Source: an uncultured Kineosporia sp. (GTDB taxonomy: Bacteria > Actinomycetota > Actinomycetes > Actinomycetales > Kineosporiaceae). From it: a DNA stretch of 12,248 nt. The stretch is from contig CALMAR010000128.1 in the NCBI GenBank assembly GCA_937859855.1, positions 1 through 12,248 on the forward strand, written 5' to 3'. This document shows positions 1-6,591 of this stretch, one piece after another (the stretch's first letter is position 1; every line of letters begins with the position of its first letter). A model generated the notes under the pieces. That model was not told the origin of the DNA. It did no database searches and worked only from the letters and a program-made list of their open reading frames with translations. Position numbers and translations under genes: made by a program.

Positions 1-1
1 C

Positions 2-202
2 CTCCATCCCCTGGCCGCCCCCACCTGGGCGGGGCGGTCGCCGCGGGGGGTCGCCCCGGCCGCCCCAACCCTCGCTTCCCAGGCGAGCGTGACCGTCTTC
101 CACGTGGCCTTCGCACGCTGGGTGCAGCAGAGCGACCCCGCCGCCCTGCATTCCCTGCTGCGACAATCCCTGGCAGAGCTGCGGTCCGTGACGACGACCT
201 GA
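2..202 (+). CDS. C-terminal end of a TetR-family regulator (5' end outside window)
   Basis: The frame is open from the left edge and stops at TGA 200-202, giving 66 residues with no start in the window. Its second half, with the stretch VTVFHVAFARWVQQ followed by LHSLLRQSLAELR, has the amphipathic helix pattern of the last two ligand-domain helices of actinobacterial TetR/AcrR regulators, where a VAVFRVAFxRW-like helix is common. The Ala/Pro/Gly-rich first half would be the linker before them. The DNA-binding part is missing, so target and ligand cannot be judged. Third codon positions are strongly G/C, which supports real coding. Assignment rests on pattern similarity recalled from the family, not on a search. 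Confidence 0.5.
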   Translation, partial: LHPLAAPTWAGRSPRGVAPAAPTLASQASVTVFHVAFARWVQQSDPAALHSLLRQSLAELRSVTTT

Positions 203-226
203 CCATGACGGCGTGCGCTCGTCGGC

Positions 227-497
227 GTGACAAACGTGCGGTACCACGCCGACGTGCCCGACTTTCTCGGCCTTGCCCACGAGGGGCGACGGCTCGCTCT
301 ACCAGGACGCGCGCAGCACTCCTGGCGACGTCAGCGTCGCTCCGCTCTACGAGGTGGCGACCATCAGGGTGCCACTCGGACTGGAGACCTACGGCTTAGC
401 CGCCTCGGGCCAGGGCTGGAAGCACATCGTGGGCTCCGGTATCGGGTTGCGCGCTGGTCAAGTTCACCGCAGCAGACGATGCGTAGGCCTGATGCGT
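227..497 (+). pseudogene. decayed coding remnant of unknown function
   Basis: No intact gene fits between the TetR end and the GntR stop. However, the frame starting with GTG 227 (MTNVRYHADVPDFLGLAHEG) and then the frame through 276-460 (GDGSLYQDARSTPGDVSV, later LYEVATIRVPLGLETYG) both look protein-like, and the second has very high third-position G+C. The two frames meet in the G run near 288-292, so one indel there would join them into a single ORF. The second frame stays open to 1394 only because it then runs antisense to the GntR and lyase genes. I do not recognise the product. It could be the start of a gene truncated by the arrival of the catabolic locus. Confidence 0.3.
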
Positions 498-1241
498 TCA
501 CCCGCGCTGCAGTTGCACGCGGTAGGAGTAGTACTGCGGCAGGAAGTGGCTGACACTCAGCTCGACCGCTTCTCCCTCGGTGTCGAAGTACAGTCGGTCG
601 ACGAGAAGGGTGGGATCACCGGCTCTTCCTTCCAGATGCGTCACTGCCGAGGCTGGAAGCTTGCCGACCGTGATGCTCTGCTGGGCCTGGGCGATACGCC
701 GCGGCATGGCTGCGTCGATCAACCCGATGATGGTGATGTCACTCGTCGTGCCCGCTCGGCGAACTTCCGGAACATCCGCGAGCAGTCGCGCGACGGTCGC
801 CGGCAGCGATACACACGTGTAGCAGAAAGGGGTTTCGCCATGCAGGCGGACGAAACTCACGCACCAGGAAAGGTCCTCGCTCAGACGCAGGCGATCCGCC
901 GTCCCTCGGTCGACACGCCGCGTCAAGGGTGTGACGATCCGCATCCGGGTGTCTTCGGAGAGGCTCATGAGATCGTCCACCGAACCGAACTGCCGCACGT
1001 ATCCGTCCCCGTGACCGCGCACGAACGTGCCGCGGCCGCGGGTGCGCGTCACCAACCCTTCGGCCACCAGGTCTTGAAACGCCCTACGGACCGTCTGCCG
1101 ACTCACCTGGAACCTGTCGGCCAGTTCCATCTCGGTTGGCAACTGTGCGCCCTTCGGCAGTTGCCCCCCGGCAATCTGGCTGCGCAGCGTCCGCGCGACG
1201 ACTTGGTAGCGCGGCTCGCGCATGTCCGCGAGCGTGGTCAT
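498..1241 (-). CDS. GntR-family (HutC subfamily, UTRA domain) transcriptional regulator
   Basis: A 247-residue protein of the usual length for HutC-type GntR regulators. Residues about 10-75 form the winged helix, with the family signature PTEMELADRFQVSRQTVRRA followed by the wing LVTRTRGRGTFV. Residues about 95-243 form the effector-binding UTRA domain, recognisable from its C-terminal pattern LLVDRLYFDTEGEAVELS and then YYSYRVQL. ATG 1241 is a normal start for the family. The gene follows the CitE-like lyase gene on the same strand after 36 bases, so it is probably the last gene of the CoA-transferase operon. By position it should control that operon and the divergent hydratase gene through the half-sites near 3750-3790. 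The effector is unknown; a CoA-pathway acid such as mesaconate or methylsuccinate is an inference from the neighbours. UTRA regulators are usually repressors released by ligand. Confidence 0.93.
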   Translation of the reverse strand: MTTLADMREPRYQVVARTLRSQIAGGQLPKGAQLPTEMELADRFQVSRQTVRRAFQDLVAEGLVTRTRGRGTFVRGHGDGYVRQFGSVDDLMSLSEDTRMRIVTPLTRRVDRGTADRLRLSEDLSWCVSFVRLHGETPFCYTCVSLPATVARLLADVPEVRRAGTTSDITIIGLIDAAMPRRIAQAQQSITVGKLPASAVTHLEGRAGDPTLLVDRLYFDTEGEAVELSVSHFLPQYYSYRVQLQRG

Positions 1242-1277
1242 GGCTTCAGATACCGCACGGACGCCGTGGTGTGCGTG

Positions 1278-2102
1278 TCATGGCAACCGGCCGGCCCGTG
1301 CAAGCATCGAGTGCGCACGACGCATGACGGGAGGATCGACCATCTCGCCGTCGAGCACGGTCACGCCCTCGATCCCTGCGGAGGCGACGACTGACTGCGC
1401 CCACTCCACCTGGGCGTCGTCAGGTGCCAGCGCTTCGTGCACCACCGCAATCTGATCCGGGTGGATGCACAACCGGGCCAGGTATCCCGCCGCCAGCGCC
1501 GACCGCGTTTCTGCACGAATCCGGTCGACGTCGCGCACGTGAGTGCTGACCCCGTCGACCGGGCTCGGGAGGTCGGCCGCGGCCGAAGCAACGACGAGAG
1601 CGAACCGTGCCGGTGCCAAGCGCGTGTCGTCGGCCGGATCGAGGCCGAGTTCCGCGGCCAGGTCGAGGTGGCCGAGAATCAGCCGCTCGACGCCGGTCGC
1701 GGTCGCGATCGCAGGCGCTGCCAACAGTCCGGCCGCCGTCTCGATGATGGGCAGTATCGCAAGGCCGTCCAGTTGTTTCGACACGCCTTCGAGCTGTTCC
1801 CGCGAGCCGGCCTTGGGAATCATGACACCGTCGAGATCCGGGACGCTCCGCAGGGCCAGCAGGTCAGCCGGGCCCCACGCCGTGGACGGATGGTTCACGC
1901 GAACCACCACCGGGCAGACCGGAGCCTGCAGCAGCAGGTTCACCACATGGTTGCGAGCGTTGTCCTTCACCGCCGGCGCAACGGCGTCCTCGAGATCGAG
2001 CACCACGACATCGGCGCCACTTTGCAGGGCCTTCTCGAAGCGATCCGGACGATCGCCTGGCACGAACAGGAACGACCGAGCCGCGCCGAGCCTGGAAATC
2101 AC
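1278..2102 (-). CDS. CitE/HpcH-family acyl-CoA lyase, probable citramalyl-CoA lyase
   Basis: A 274-residue single-domain TIM-barrel lyase of the CitE/HpcH/HpaI family. Visible family motifs in order: RSFLFVPGDRPDRFEKA (9-25), LDLEDAV (35-41), VRVN with the substrate-binding Arg68, the metal ligand Glu121 in LPIIETAAGL, Asp147 in LGHLDLAAELG, and IHPDQI at 213-218. Family members cleave (S)-citramalyl-CoA, malyl-CoA or related 3-hydroxyacyl-CoA esters, using Mg2+. With Mct and hydratase genes beside it, (S)-citramalyl-CoA to acetyl-CoA plus pyruvate is the most economical reaction, but malyl-CoA or 3-hydroxy-3-methylglutaryl-type substrates are not excluded. The GTG start at 2102 overlaps the TGA of the acyl-CoA dehydrogenase remnant (GTGA), so translation was coupled to that gene. 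After the deletion, ribosomes on the chimeric frame stop at 2170, which may weaken this coupling. Confidence 0.9.
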   Translation of the reverse strand: MISRLGAARSFLFVPGDRPDRFEKALQSGADVVVLDLEDAVAPAVKDNARNHVVNLLLQAPVCPVVVRVNHPSTAWGPADLLALRSVPDLDGVMIPKAGSREQLEGVSKQLDGLAILPIIETAAGLLAAPAIATATGVERLILGHLDLAAELGLDPADDTRLAPARFALVVASAAADLPSPVDGVSTHVRDVDRIRAETRSALAAGYLARLCIHPDQIAVVHEALAPDDAQVEWAQSVVASAGIEGVTVLDGEMVDPPVMRRAHSMLARAGRLP

Positions 2103-2262
2103 AGCTTGCAGTCCTCCAGGATCCGGCGACCGATGATCATCCGCTGGATGTCCGCGGTGCCCTCACCGATCAGCAGCATGGGCGCCTCGCGATAGAGACG
2201 CTCGATCTCGTACTCCTTGGAACCGTAGCCACCCTGGATCCGGAACGAGTCCTCCACGCAGC
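2099..2262 (-). pseudogene. 3' remnant of an acyl-CoA dehydrogenase gene
   Basis: About 52 codons in one frame read VEDSFRIQGGYGSKEYEIER, then LYREAPMLLIGEGTADIQRM and IIGRRILEDCKL before TGA 2101-2099. This is the unmistakable C-terminal helix of acyl-CoA dehydrogenases: the Q-GGYG motif, ER-YR, and the IGEGT-IQR segment that contacts FAD and the substrate. The other 330 or so residues of a normal enzyme are absent. Upstream of about 2262 the reading changes, in another frame, to a class III CoA transferase N terminus, so this piece has no start of its own. The remnant ends exactly on the start codon of the lyase gene. It shows that an acyl-CoA dehydrogenase once belonged to this operon. Confidence 0.88.
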
Positions 2263-2436
2263 GTTCTCGCCGACGAACGGTGGACCCCGGTGCCGCGAGT
2301 CGTCGCCGCGGCCCGGAACCTCGATCTTGGTGACATCGGCTCCACGCTCCGCCAGCATCATCATGCCGTAGGGGCCCCACAGCGCCGTGGTGAAGGCGAC
2401 GACGCGAACGTCTTTCAGCAGGGACAGTCCGTTCAT
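2170..2436 (-). pseudogene. 5' remnant of a second class III (CaiB/BaiF) CoA-transferase gene, out-of-frame fusion
   Basis: From ATG 2436 the frame reads MNGLSLLKDVRVVAFTTALW, GPYGMMMLAERGADVTKIEV, PGRGDDSRHRGPPFVGENAA. This is the first Rossmann strand and CoA-binding start of a CaiB/BaiF CoA transferase (normally about 400 residues). After GENAA (about 2262) the homology ends abruptly. The frame then runs 30 codons through the acyl-CoA dehydrogenase remnant in the wrong phase and stops at TGA 2172-2170, so only an 88-residue dead product is expected. The ATG lies 13 bases after the stop of the Mct-like gene, as in a continuous operon. Being distinct from the intact Mct-like gene, it probably supplied the CoA-activating step for a free dicarboxylic acid. 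Confidence 0.87.
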
Positions 2437-2449
2437 CGGTGCACCGTGT

Positions 2450-3736
2450 TCATCCGTCGGTACCCATCGTTGCCCGTTCGGTCGGGTCCAGGACGGCATC
2501 CCGACGCAAGTGGTCGATCTGCTCGTCGGTGAGACCGAGCCGCTCGGACAGCACGCTCTGGGTGTCCTGGCCGAGTAGCGGTGCGGGCTGTGCGCCGACA
2601 GGGCGACCTGCTGGTACGAGGGGCAGGCCAGGGCTGAGGTAGTCGCCGACCCCGGGTTGGTGGACGGTGTCGACGATCGGGTTGGAACCGGTGGGATGGC
2701 TGAGACTCTCCACGACGTCGGCGAAGGTGCGGTAGGGCGCCCAGACCAGCGAGCTTTCCGACAGTGCGGCAGTGATTTCGGCAGCGTCGTGCTGTCGGAA
2801 CCACCGCTCGAACAGGCCGGCCAGCACCTCTCGGTATTCGAATCGATCGTCCTCGCGGGAAAAATCCGCATCGAGTGACTTCTCGAGGGCTTCGACGGGA
2901 CCGCGGACTCCGGTCACGGTCAGCAGATCCTGCCAGTGCCGCGTGGTCAGCGCGACCACCATGAACTGTTTCCCGTCCCCGCTGCGGAAATCCCGCGCGA
3001 AACCGCCGTAGAGGTGGTTGCCGATGCGCTGTCTCGTCACGTGGTTGACCTGCGCCTCGGCAAGGAGACCGAGATTGCCGGCCATCGCCAACGCGACGTC
3101 GGCCAGGGCGACCGTCAGCGCGGCACCTTCGCCGCAGAGGTCGCGGCGTCGCGCTGCCGCGGCAACGCCGAGTGCCGAGTACAGACCACAGGCGATGTCC
3201 CACGCGGGAAGCACGTGGTTGATCGGATCGGCATGGCCGGTCGGACCCGTCACCAGTGGAAACCCGACTTCGGCATTGACGGTGTAATCCACCGCCGGCT
3301 GGCCGTCACTGCGACCCTGCACGTGCACGTGGATGAGATCGGGTTGCAGTTCGCGCAACGCGTCATGGCCGAGCCAGTCCTGGCCGACGGCATTGGTCAG
3401 GACGACCGCACTGCGCGGGGGGCACGTCGCAACCAGCCCGCGGACGATGTCGCGGCCGGCTTCCGAGCGCATGTCGACGGTGACGGAGCGCTTGCCCTTG
3501 TTCAGCCCAGCCCAGTACAGGCTGGCACCCGTATTCGTCACGGGCCAACGATGCTGGTCGGGTGCACCGCCCAGCGGGTCGATGCGGGTGACGTCTGCAC
3601 CCAGCTGCGCGAGGGTCATGCCGCCGAGCGGTGCCGCCACGAACGAGGAGATCTCGACGACCTGCAAGCCCGCCAGCGGGGCGTTGGCTTCTGGCACACC
3701 CTGACCGGCACTAGGTCGGTGAAGCGCAGTGGTCAC
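2450..3736 (-). CDS. mct: class III CoA transferase, probable 2-methylfumaryl-CoA isomerase (mesaconyl-CoA C1-C4 CoA transferase)
   Basis: A 428-residue CaiB/BaiF-family protein. The N-terminal block LAGLQVVEISSFVAAPLGGM (residues 21-40), TLAQLGADVTRIDPLGG, RWPVTNTG and YWAGLNKGKRSV, then VDYTVNAEVGFP with the expected catalytic Asp150, NHVLPAWDI near 187 and GNHLYGGFARDF, follow the Chloroflexus Mct sequence as I remember it far more closely than generic formyl-CoA or carnitine CoA transferases. Mct moves CoA intramolecularly from C1 to C4 of mesaconate. GTG 3736 is chosen as start because GAAAGG lies seven bases upstream and the protein family begins there; the longer frame to 3814 would read through the promoter. 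It is the first gene of the minus-strand operon. Identification is from memory; without a search a different dicarboxylate CoA transferase remains possible. Confidence 0.82.
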   Translation of the reverse strand: MTTALHRPSAGQGVPEANAPLAGLQVVEISSFVAAPLGGMTLAQLGADVTRIDPLGGAPDQHRWPVTNTGASLYWAGLNKGKRSVTVDMRSEAGRDIVRGLVATCPPRSAVVLTNAVGQDWLGHDALRELQPDLIHVHVQGRSDGQPAVDYTVNAEVGFPLVTGPTGHADPINHVLPAWDIACGLYSALGVAAAARRRDLCGEGAALTVALADVALAMAGNLGLLAEAQVNHVTRQRIGNHLYGGFARDFRSGDGKQFMVVALTTRHWQDLLTVTGVRGPVEALEKSLDADFSREDDRFEYREVLAGLFERWFRQHDAAEITAALSESSLVWAPYRTFADVVESLSHPTGSNPIVDTVHQPGVGDYLSPGLPLVPAGRPVGAQPAPLLGQDTQSVLSERLGLTDEQIDHLRRDAVLDPTERATMGTDG

Positions 3737-3749
3737 GATGCTACCTTTC

Positions 3750-3783
3750 TTGTACGCTCTTTTGTAGAGTAAGTACGTACAAA
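3750..3783. promoter_or_regulatory. candidate GntR operator: repeated TTGTA/TACAA half-sites between divergent genes
   Basis: Between the Mct-like and hydratase genes lie TTGTACG (3750-3756), TTGTAGAG (3762-3769) and the opposite half CGTACAA (3776-3782). The last sits in AGTACGTACAAAT, whose right part is identical to the AraR consensus ATTTGTACGTACAAAT. AraR has a GntR-type winged helix, so similar DNA recognition by the GntR protein encoded at 498-1241 is reasonable. The sites overlap the -10 and spacer of the operon promoter and lie just upstream of the hydratase start, so one bound dimer could repress both directions. No binding data are available; this is inference from sequence. Confidence 0.5.
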
Positions 3784-3790
3784 TTGTCAA
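3761..3790 (-). promoter_or_regulatory. predicted promoter of the CoA-transferase operon
   Basis: On the minus strand TTGACA (3790-3785) is a perfect -35 box. It is followed after 18 bases by TACAAA (3766-3761) as a fair -10 box. A start near 3754 would leave a leader of about 18 bases carrying the GAAAGG ribosome binding site at 3749-3744. The region is markedly AT-rich compared with its surroundings. Confidence 0.5.
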
Positions 3791-3797
3791 GGTGGAG

Positions 3798-4628
3798 ATG
3801 ACGCAGGACCACATAGACCTGGATCGGGCCCGGGCGTTGGCAGCCCTGCTCGACCTCGATCCCCATCGACTGCACGAGGGCGACGTCCTTCGGCCGATGT
3901 GGCATCTCGTCTACCTGCTGCCGCGGCCGGCTCAGCGGGACCTGGGCGACGACGGGCACCCCCGCACCTCATACGGTGCCGGCGTGCGGAGGATGGCCGC
4001 GGGCGGCAGCGTGGTCCTCAGTCCCGGCCTGCGACTCGGGCAGACCGTCACGGCCCGAGCGGAGAAGGTGGGCGAGCGCGAGACGGTCGGGCGGTCCGGG
4101 CGTCTCCGCTTCGTCGAGCTTCAGACATCTGTTTCCGACGGCGGCGCCGTACGGCTCGTGGACACTCAACGAGTGGTGTATCTCGACGCCGACAAGCCGA
4201 ACCGCCTTGTGCCGGGGCGGCCGTCCGAGGCTCGACCATCGCCTCCCGGACGCGAGGTGCCAGTCGACCCCACGCTCCTGTTCCGCTTCTCGGCGCTGAC
4301 CTACAACGCACACCGAATCCACTATGACCAACACTATGTTCGAGAGGTCGAGGGTTACCCGGCCCTGGTCGTCCACGGGCCGTTGCAAGCCTTGCTCATG
4401 GCGGAGACTGCGACCGAAGTCCTTGTCGGTCACCTTGGCGAGCCGATGCCGAGCTCAATGCGCTTCTCCTACCGATTCGTCGCGCCGCTGTTCCTCGGCC
4501 AGGGCTTGTTCGTGAGCACGGGCGAGGTGAAGGGCGGAGCCGTCGCGGTGCAGACCACGGACGCGACTGGCCGGGTGACCGCGCATGGTGAACTGCTGGC
4601 GGGAATAGGCGCGACGTCTGAGGACTAG
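3798..4628 (+). CDS. HTD2/MaoC-like (FAS1-like dehydratase domain) acyl-CoA hydratase, probable mesaconyl-C4-CoA hydratase
   Basis: A 276-residue double-hotdog hydratase. The N-terminal half (about 20-140) is the degenerate FAS1-like dehydratase hotdog. The C-terminal half carries the catalytic motif FRFSALTYNAHRIHYDQHY (163-180) and the EGYPALVVHGPL segment (185-196) typical of HTD2-like hydroxyacyl dehydratases, 3-methylfumaryl-CoA hydratase (Meh) and itaconyl-CoA hydratase relatives. ATG 3798 is preferred over GTG 3792 because AAGG at 3789-3792 then sits five bases upstream. It is divergent from the Mct-like operon, sharing a 61-base control region. In that context hydration of mesaconyl-C4-CoA to (S)-citramalyl-CoA, the lyase's substrate, is the likely role. 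Family membership is firm; the exact substrate is inferred from neighbours. Confidence 0.85.
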   Translation: MTQDHIDLDRARALAALLDLDPHRLHEGDVLRPMWHLVYLLPRPAQRDLGDDGHPRTSYGAGVRRMAAGGSVVLSPGLRLGQTVTARAEKVGERETVGRSGRLRFVELQTSVSDGGAVRLVDTQRVVYLDADKPNRLVPGRPSEARPSPPGREVPVDPTLLFRFSALTYNAHRIHYDQHYVREVEGYPALVVHGPLQALLMAETATEVLVGHLGEPMPSSMRFSYRFVAPLFLGQGLFVSTGEVKGGAVAVQTTDATGRVTAHGELLAGIGATSED

Positions 4629-4658
4629 GCACACGATCTTCATGGTCGGATCCTGCAG

Positions 4659-4673
4659 GGCGCCAGCGGCGCC
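4659..4673. terminator. possible hairpin after the hydratase gene
   Basis: GGCGCC-AGC-GGCGCC forms a six-pair stem with a three-base loop, 30 bases after the hydratase stop. There is no T run, so it is at most a weak or actinobacterial-type terminator. The rest of 4629-4799 holds nothing else that I can support. Confidence 0.3.
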
Positions 4674-4799
4674 TCGGGTGGTGGCGACGGATTCGTGGGT
4701 GCTGTTTCGAGGCGTCGGCCGGCCGTGATCAGCCATTGAAGCCGTTCGTGGCGCCGCTGACGGCTAAAGCTGGACGACTGAGCGGACGACCCTGACGCG

Positions 4800-6308
4800 G
4801 TGACGCTCGTCCCGGAACTCAAGCGGCTTGTGCGCCAGGTTGTCGATGATCCTGAGTCGGCACTCATCCAGGTGCTTCTTCTGGTCTGCGAACAGCTCGA
4901 CATGAGGATCGCCGTCCTGGGCACGATCACGGAGGAGATCCACACGGTCGACGTGGCCGTTCGAGCCGGGTTCGGCCGCGACCGCAGCCTCGAGGGGTCC
5001 CGGCCGGTCGGGGAGTCGTTCTGCAGCCGCGTGCCGGAGAACGCTTCCCTGGTGGTGACGGACATCGCCACTGTTCCCGAATTGGCCGGCCTGGAAGTGA
5101 CCCAGCTGCTCGACGTGGGCTGCTACGCCGGCACCACCTTGCACGATGCAAGCGGTGCGGTCGTCGGAGTGCTCGGCCTGCTGGGCCACGGCCCTCATCA
5201 GCGGATGGACCGGCGGGACGTCATCGTCCTCGAGGAGCTGGCCGATGTCGTCGTCGAGCGGTACACGGCCTGGCGGCAGGCGAGTGACGACGTCCCGGAG
5301 GAAACCAGCCGACCGTCCGGCGACGAACCGAAGGGTGGGTCGTCCGGCGACAGCGTCGCCACGCTCGGTGTCACAGCTGACGACCTGCAGGGTCTGACGC
5401 GCCCGCTGCTGTACGCACTGTACGAGCTCAGCGGGATCGCGAGCACCTACCTGACGGCGATTGACGAAGTCGGCAACCGGCAGCAACCAGTTCTGGTGCA
5501 CAACGGGACATCAGACCTGACCGTGCCGGAGGGCGCGATCATCGCCTGGGAGCAGTCGATGTGCTGGCTCGCCCTGCACCAAGACACACCGGCCATTCAC
5601 GACCTACCGCAGCGCTGGCCTCAGGTGGAGGTGGCGCGAGCCCTCGGCCTGGTCACGCATCTCAGTGTCCCGGTGCGCCTGAGCGACGGCTCCCTGTGGG
5701 GAACGCTGTGCGCATCGGACGTCGTGTCTCATCACGACTCGGCGGCGCACGTGCAGACACTCACCGTCTTCGCGCGCCTCATCGCCGCCGAGGTGGAACG
5801 GTCTTCGATGGTTGCCGGGCAGCGTCAGAAGGCGCTGCATGCGCAACGGCTGGCAGAGACCGACGAGCTGACCGGGTGTGCGAACCGACGGCGGGTCGAC
5901 CCCTGGATCAGAAGCGCCGCCGCCGTTGCGCCCGAGCAGGTGATGGGCCTCGCGTTCATCGACGTCAACCGCTTCAAAGGTGTGAACGACCGTTATGGCC
6001 ACGCCGTCGGGGACGCGGTGTTGCGCACGCTGGGCCAGCGGTTGCTTCGAACGGTCCGCCAGGACGACCTGGTCGCCCGGCTGGGGGGCGACGAGTTCAT
6101 CGCCTGCGCGCGCCTGTCGCGCACGGCCATGCAGGACTTCGAGGACCGGGTCCGCGAGGCCGTCGGGTTCACCGTGCCGACCGAGGCCGGCGAGCTCCAG
6201 GTGCACTGCTCCATCGGCTTCGCCAGTTCCGACGACGGCTCCGATCCTGACGAGTTGCTGCGATTGGCCGACTCGCGGATGTACCGGAACAAAGCGTCGA
6301 GAGCCTGA
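4800..6308 (+). CDS. soluble diguanylate cyclase with two GAF domains (GAF-GAF-GGDEF)
   Basis: A 502-residue protein without membrane segments. GAF 1 spans about 15-155 (PVGESFCSRVPENASLVVTD, then GCYAGTTLHD and VVGVLGLLG). GAF 2 spans about 200-335 (SMCWLALHQDTPAIHDLPQR, SVPVRLSDGSLWGTLCASD). They are separated by an acidic Ser/Gly-rich linker (162-190). The GGDEF domain runs from DELTGCANRR (355-364) to the C terminus, with FIDVNRFKGVNDRYGH (387-401, metal-binding Asp388) and an intact GGDEF active site at 429-433. RQDD at 420-423, five residues before it, matches the RxxD inhibitory site, so product feedback by c-di-GMP is expected. It should make c-di-GMP from two GTP in the cytoplasm. 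There is no EAL domain. GTG 4800 is the first start after the in-frame TGA at 4779, with a weak ribosome site. The signal sensed is unknown. Confidence 0.93.
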   Translation: MTLVPELKRLVRQVVDDPESALIQVLLLVCEQLDMRIAVLGTITEEIHTVDVAVRAGFGRDRSLEGSRPVGESFCSRVPENASLVVTDIATVPELAGLEVTQLLDVGCYAGTTLHDASGAVVGVLGLLGHGPHQRMDRRDVIVLEELADVVVERYTAWRQASDDVPEETSRPSGDEPKGGSSGDSVATLGVTADDLQGLTRPLLYALYELSGIASTYLTAIDEVGNRQQPVLVHNGTSDLTVPEGAIIAWEQSMCWLALHQDTPAIHDLPQRWPQVEVARALGLVTHLSVPVRLSDGSLWGTLCASDVVSHHDSAAHVQTLTVFARLIAAEVERSSMVAGQRQKALHAQRLAETDELTGCANRRRVDPWIRSAAAVAPEQVMGLAFIDVNRFKGVNDRYGHAVGDAVLRTLGQRLLRTVRQDDLVARLGGDEFIACARLSRTAMQDFEDRVREAVGFTVPTEAGELQVHCSIGFASSDDGSDPDELLRLADSRMYRNKASRA

Positions 6309-6405
6309 TTCGGAAGGCTTGGCCGGCCCGCAGGCATGCTGACGGAATGCAAGTGGTGGCCGGTGCTGGATGGACGTCGATCGGAGACGGGGAGCCAACC
6401 GGCCC

Positions 6406-6448
6406 TGGTGCGCCGGGAGGGATTCGAACCGCCAACCTCCTGATCCGT
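6406..6448 (-). other. 3' half of a tRNA-Arg(ACG) gene, probable attachment-site (att) scar
   Basis: Read on the minus strand from 6448, the sequence begins with anticodon ACG, continues GATCAGG-AGGTTG, then a T arm with loop TTCGAAT, then acceptor strand CCGGCGC, A and the encoded CCA (6408-6406). This is the 3' half of an actinobacterial tRNA-Arg(ACG). No matching 5' half (GCGCCGG acceptor strand, D arm) exists within several hundred bases on either side, and one T-stem pair (C against C) is broken. Fragments running from the anticodon loop to the CCA end are the classic duplicated core left by tyrosine-integrase elements that insert in tRNA genes. By its orientation the element would lie on the high-coordinate side, with the intact tRNA gene beyond the window. 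Confidence 0.7.
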
Positions 6449-6591
6449 GGTGCCGATGGGTTCTGTGCCATGGTTCAGGACGCTGATACCGGCCTCGAAC
6501 TGGGCTCGGTGGCCGAGCTGCGCACGATGGTCGGGCCGCGTCAATCTCGGACATGCTTGTTCTCCCTCGCCGACCAAGTGAACAGCCCGCC

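Noticed and set aside
273..1394. A 373-codon plus-strand open frame
   Set aside because: Most of it is antisense to the GntR and lyase genes, whose family motifs are unmistakable. Only the first 200 bases look coding, and these are reported as a remnant.
1437..2195. Long plus-strand open frame opposite the lyase gene
   Set aside because: It is the mirror of the CitE-type gene in GC-rich DNA; the protein is rich in Arg and Gln and has no recognisable domain.
2433..3203. Overlapping minus-strand frame inside the Mct-like gene
   Set aside because: Arg/Pro-rich shadow of the CoA-transferase frame, without motifs.
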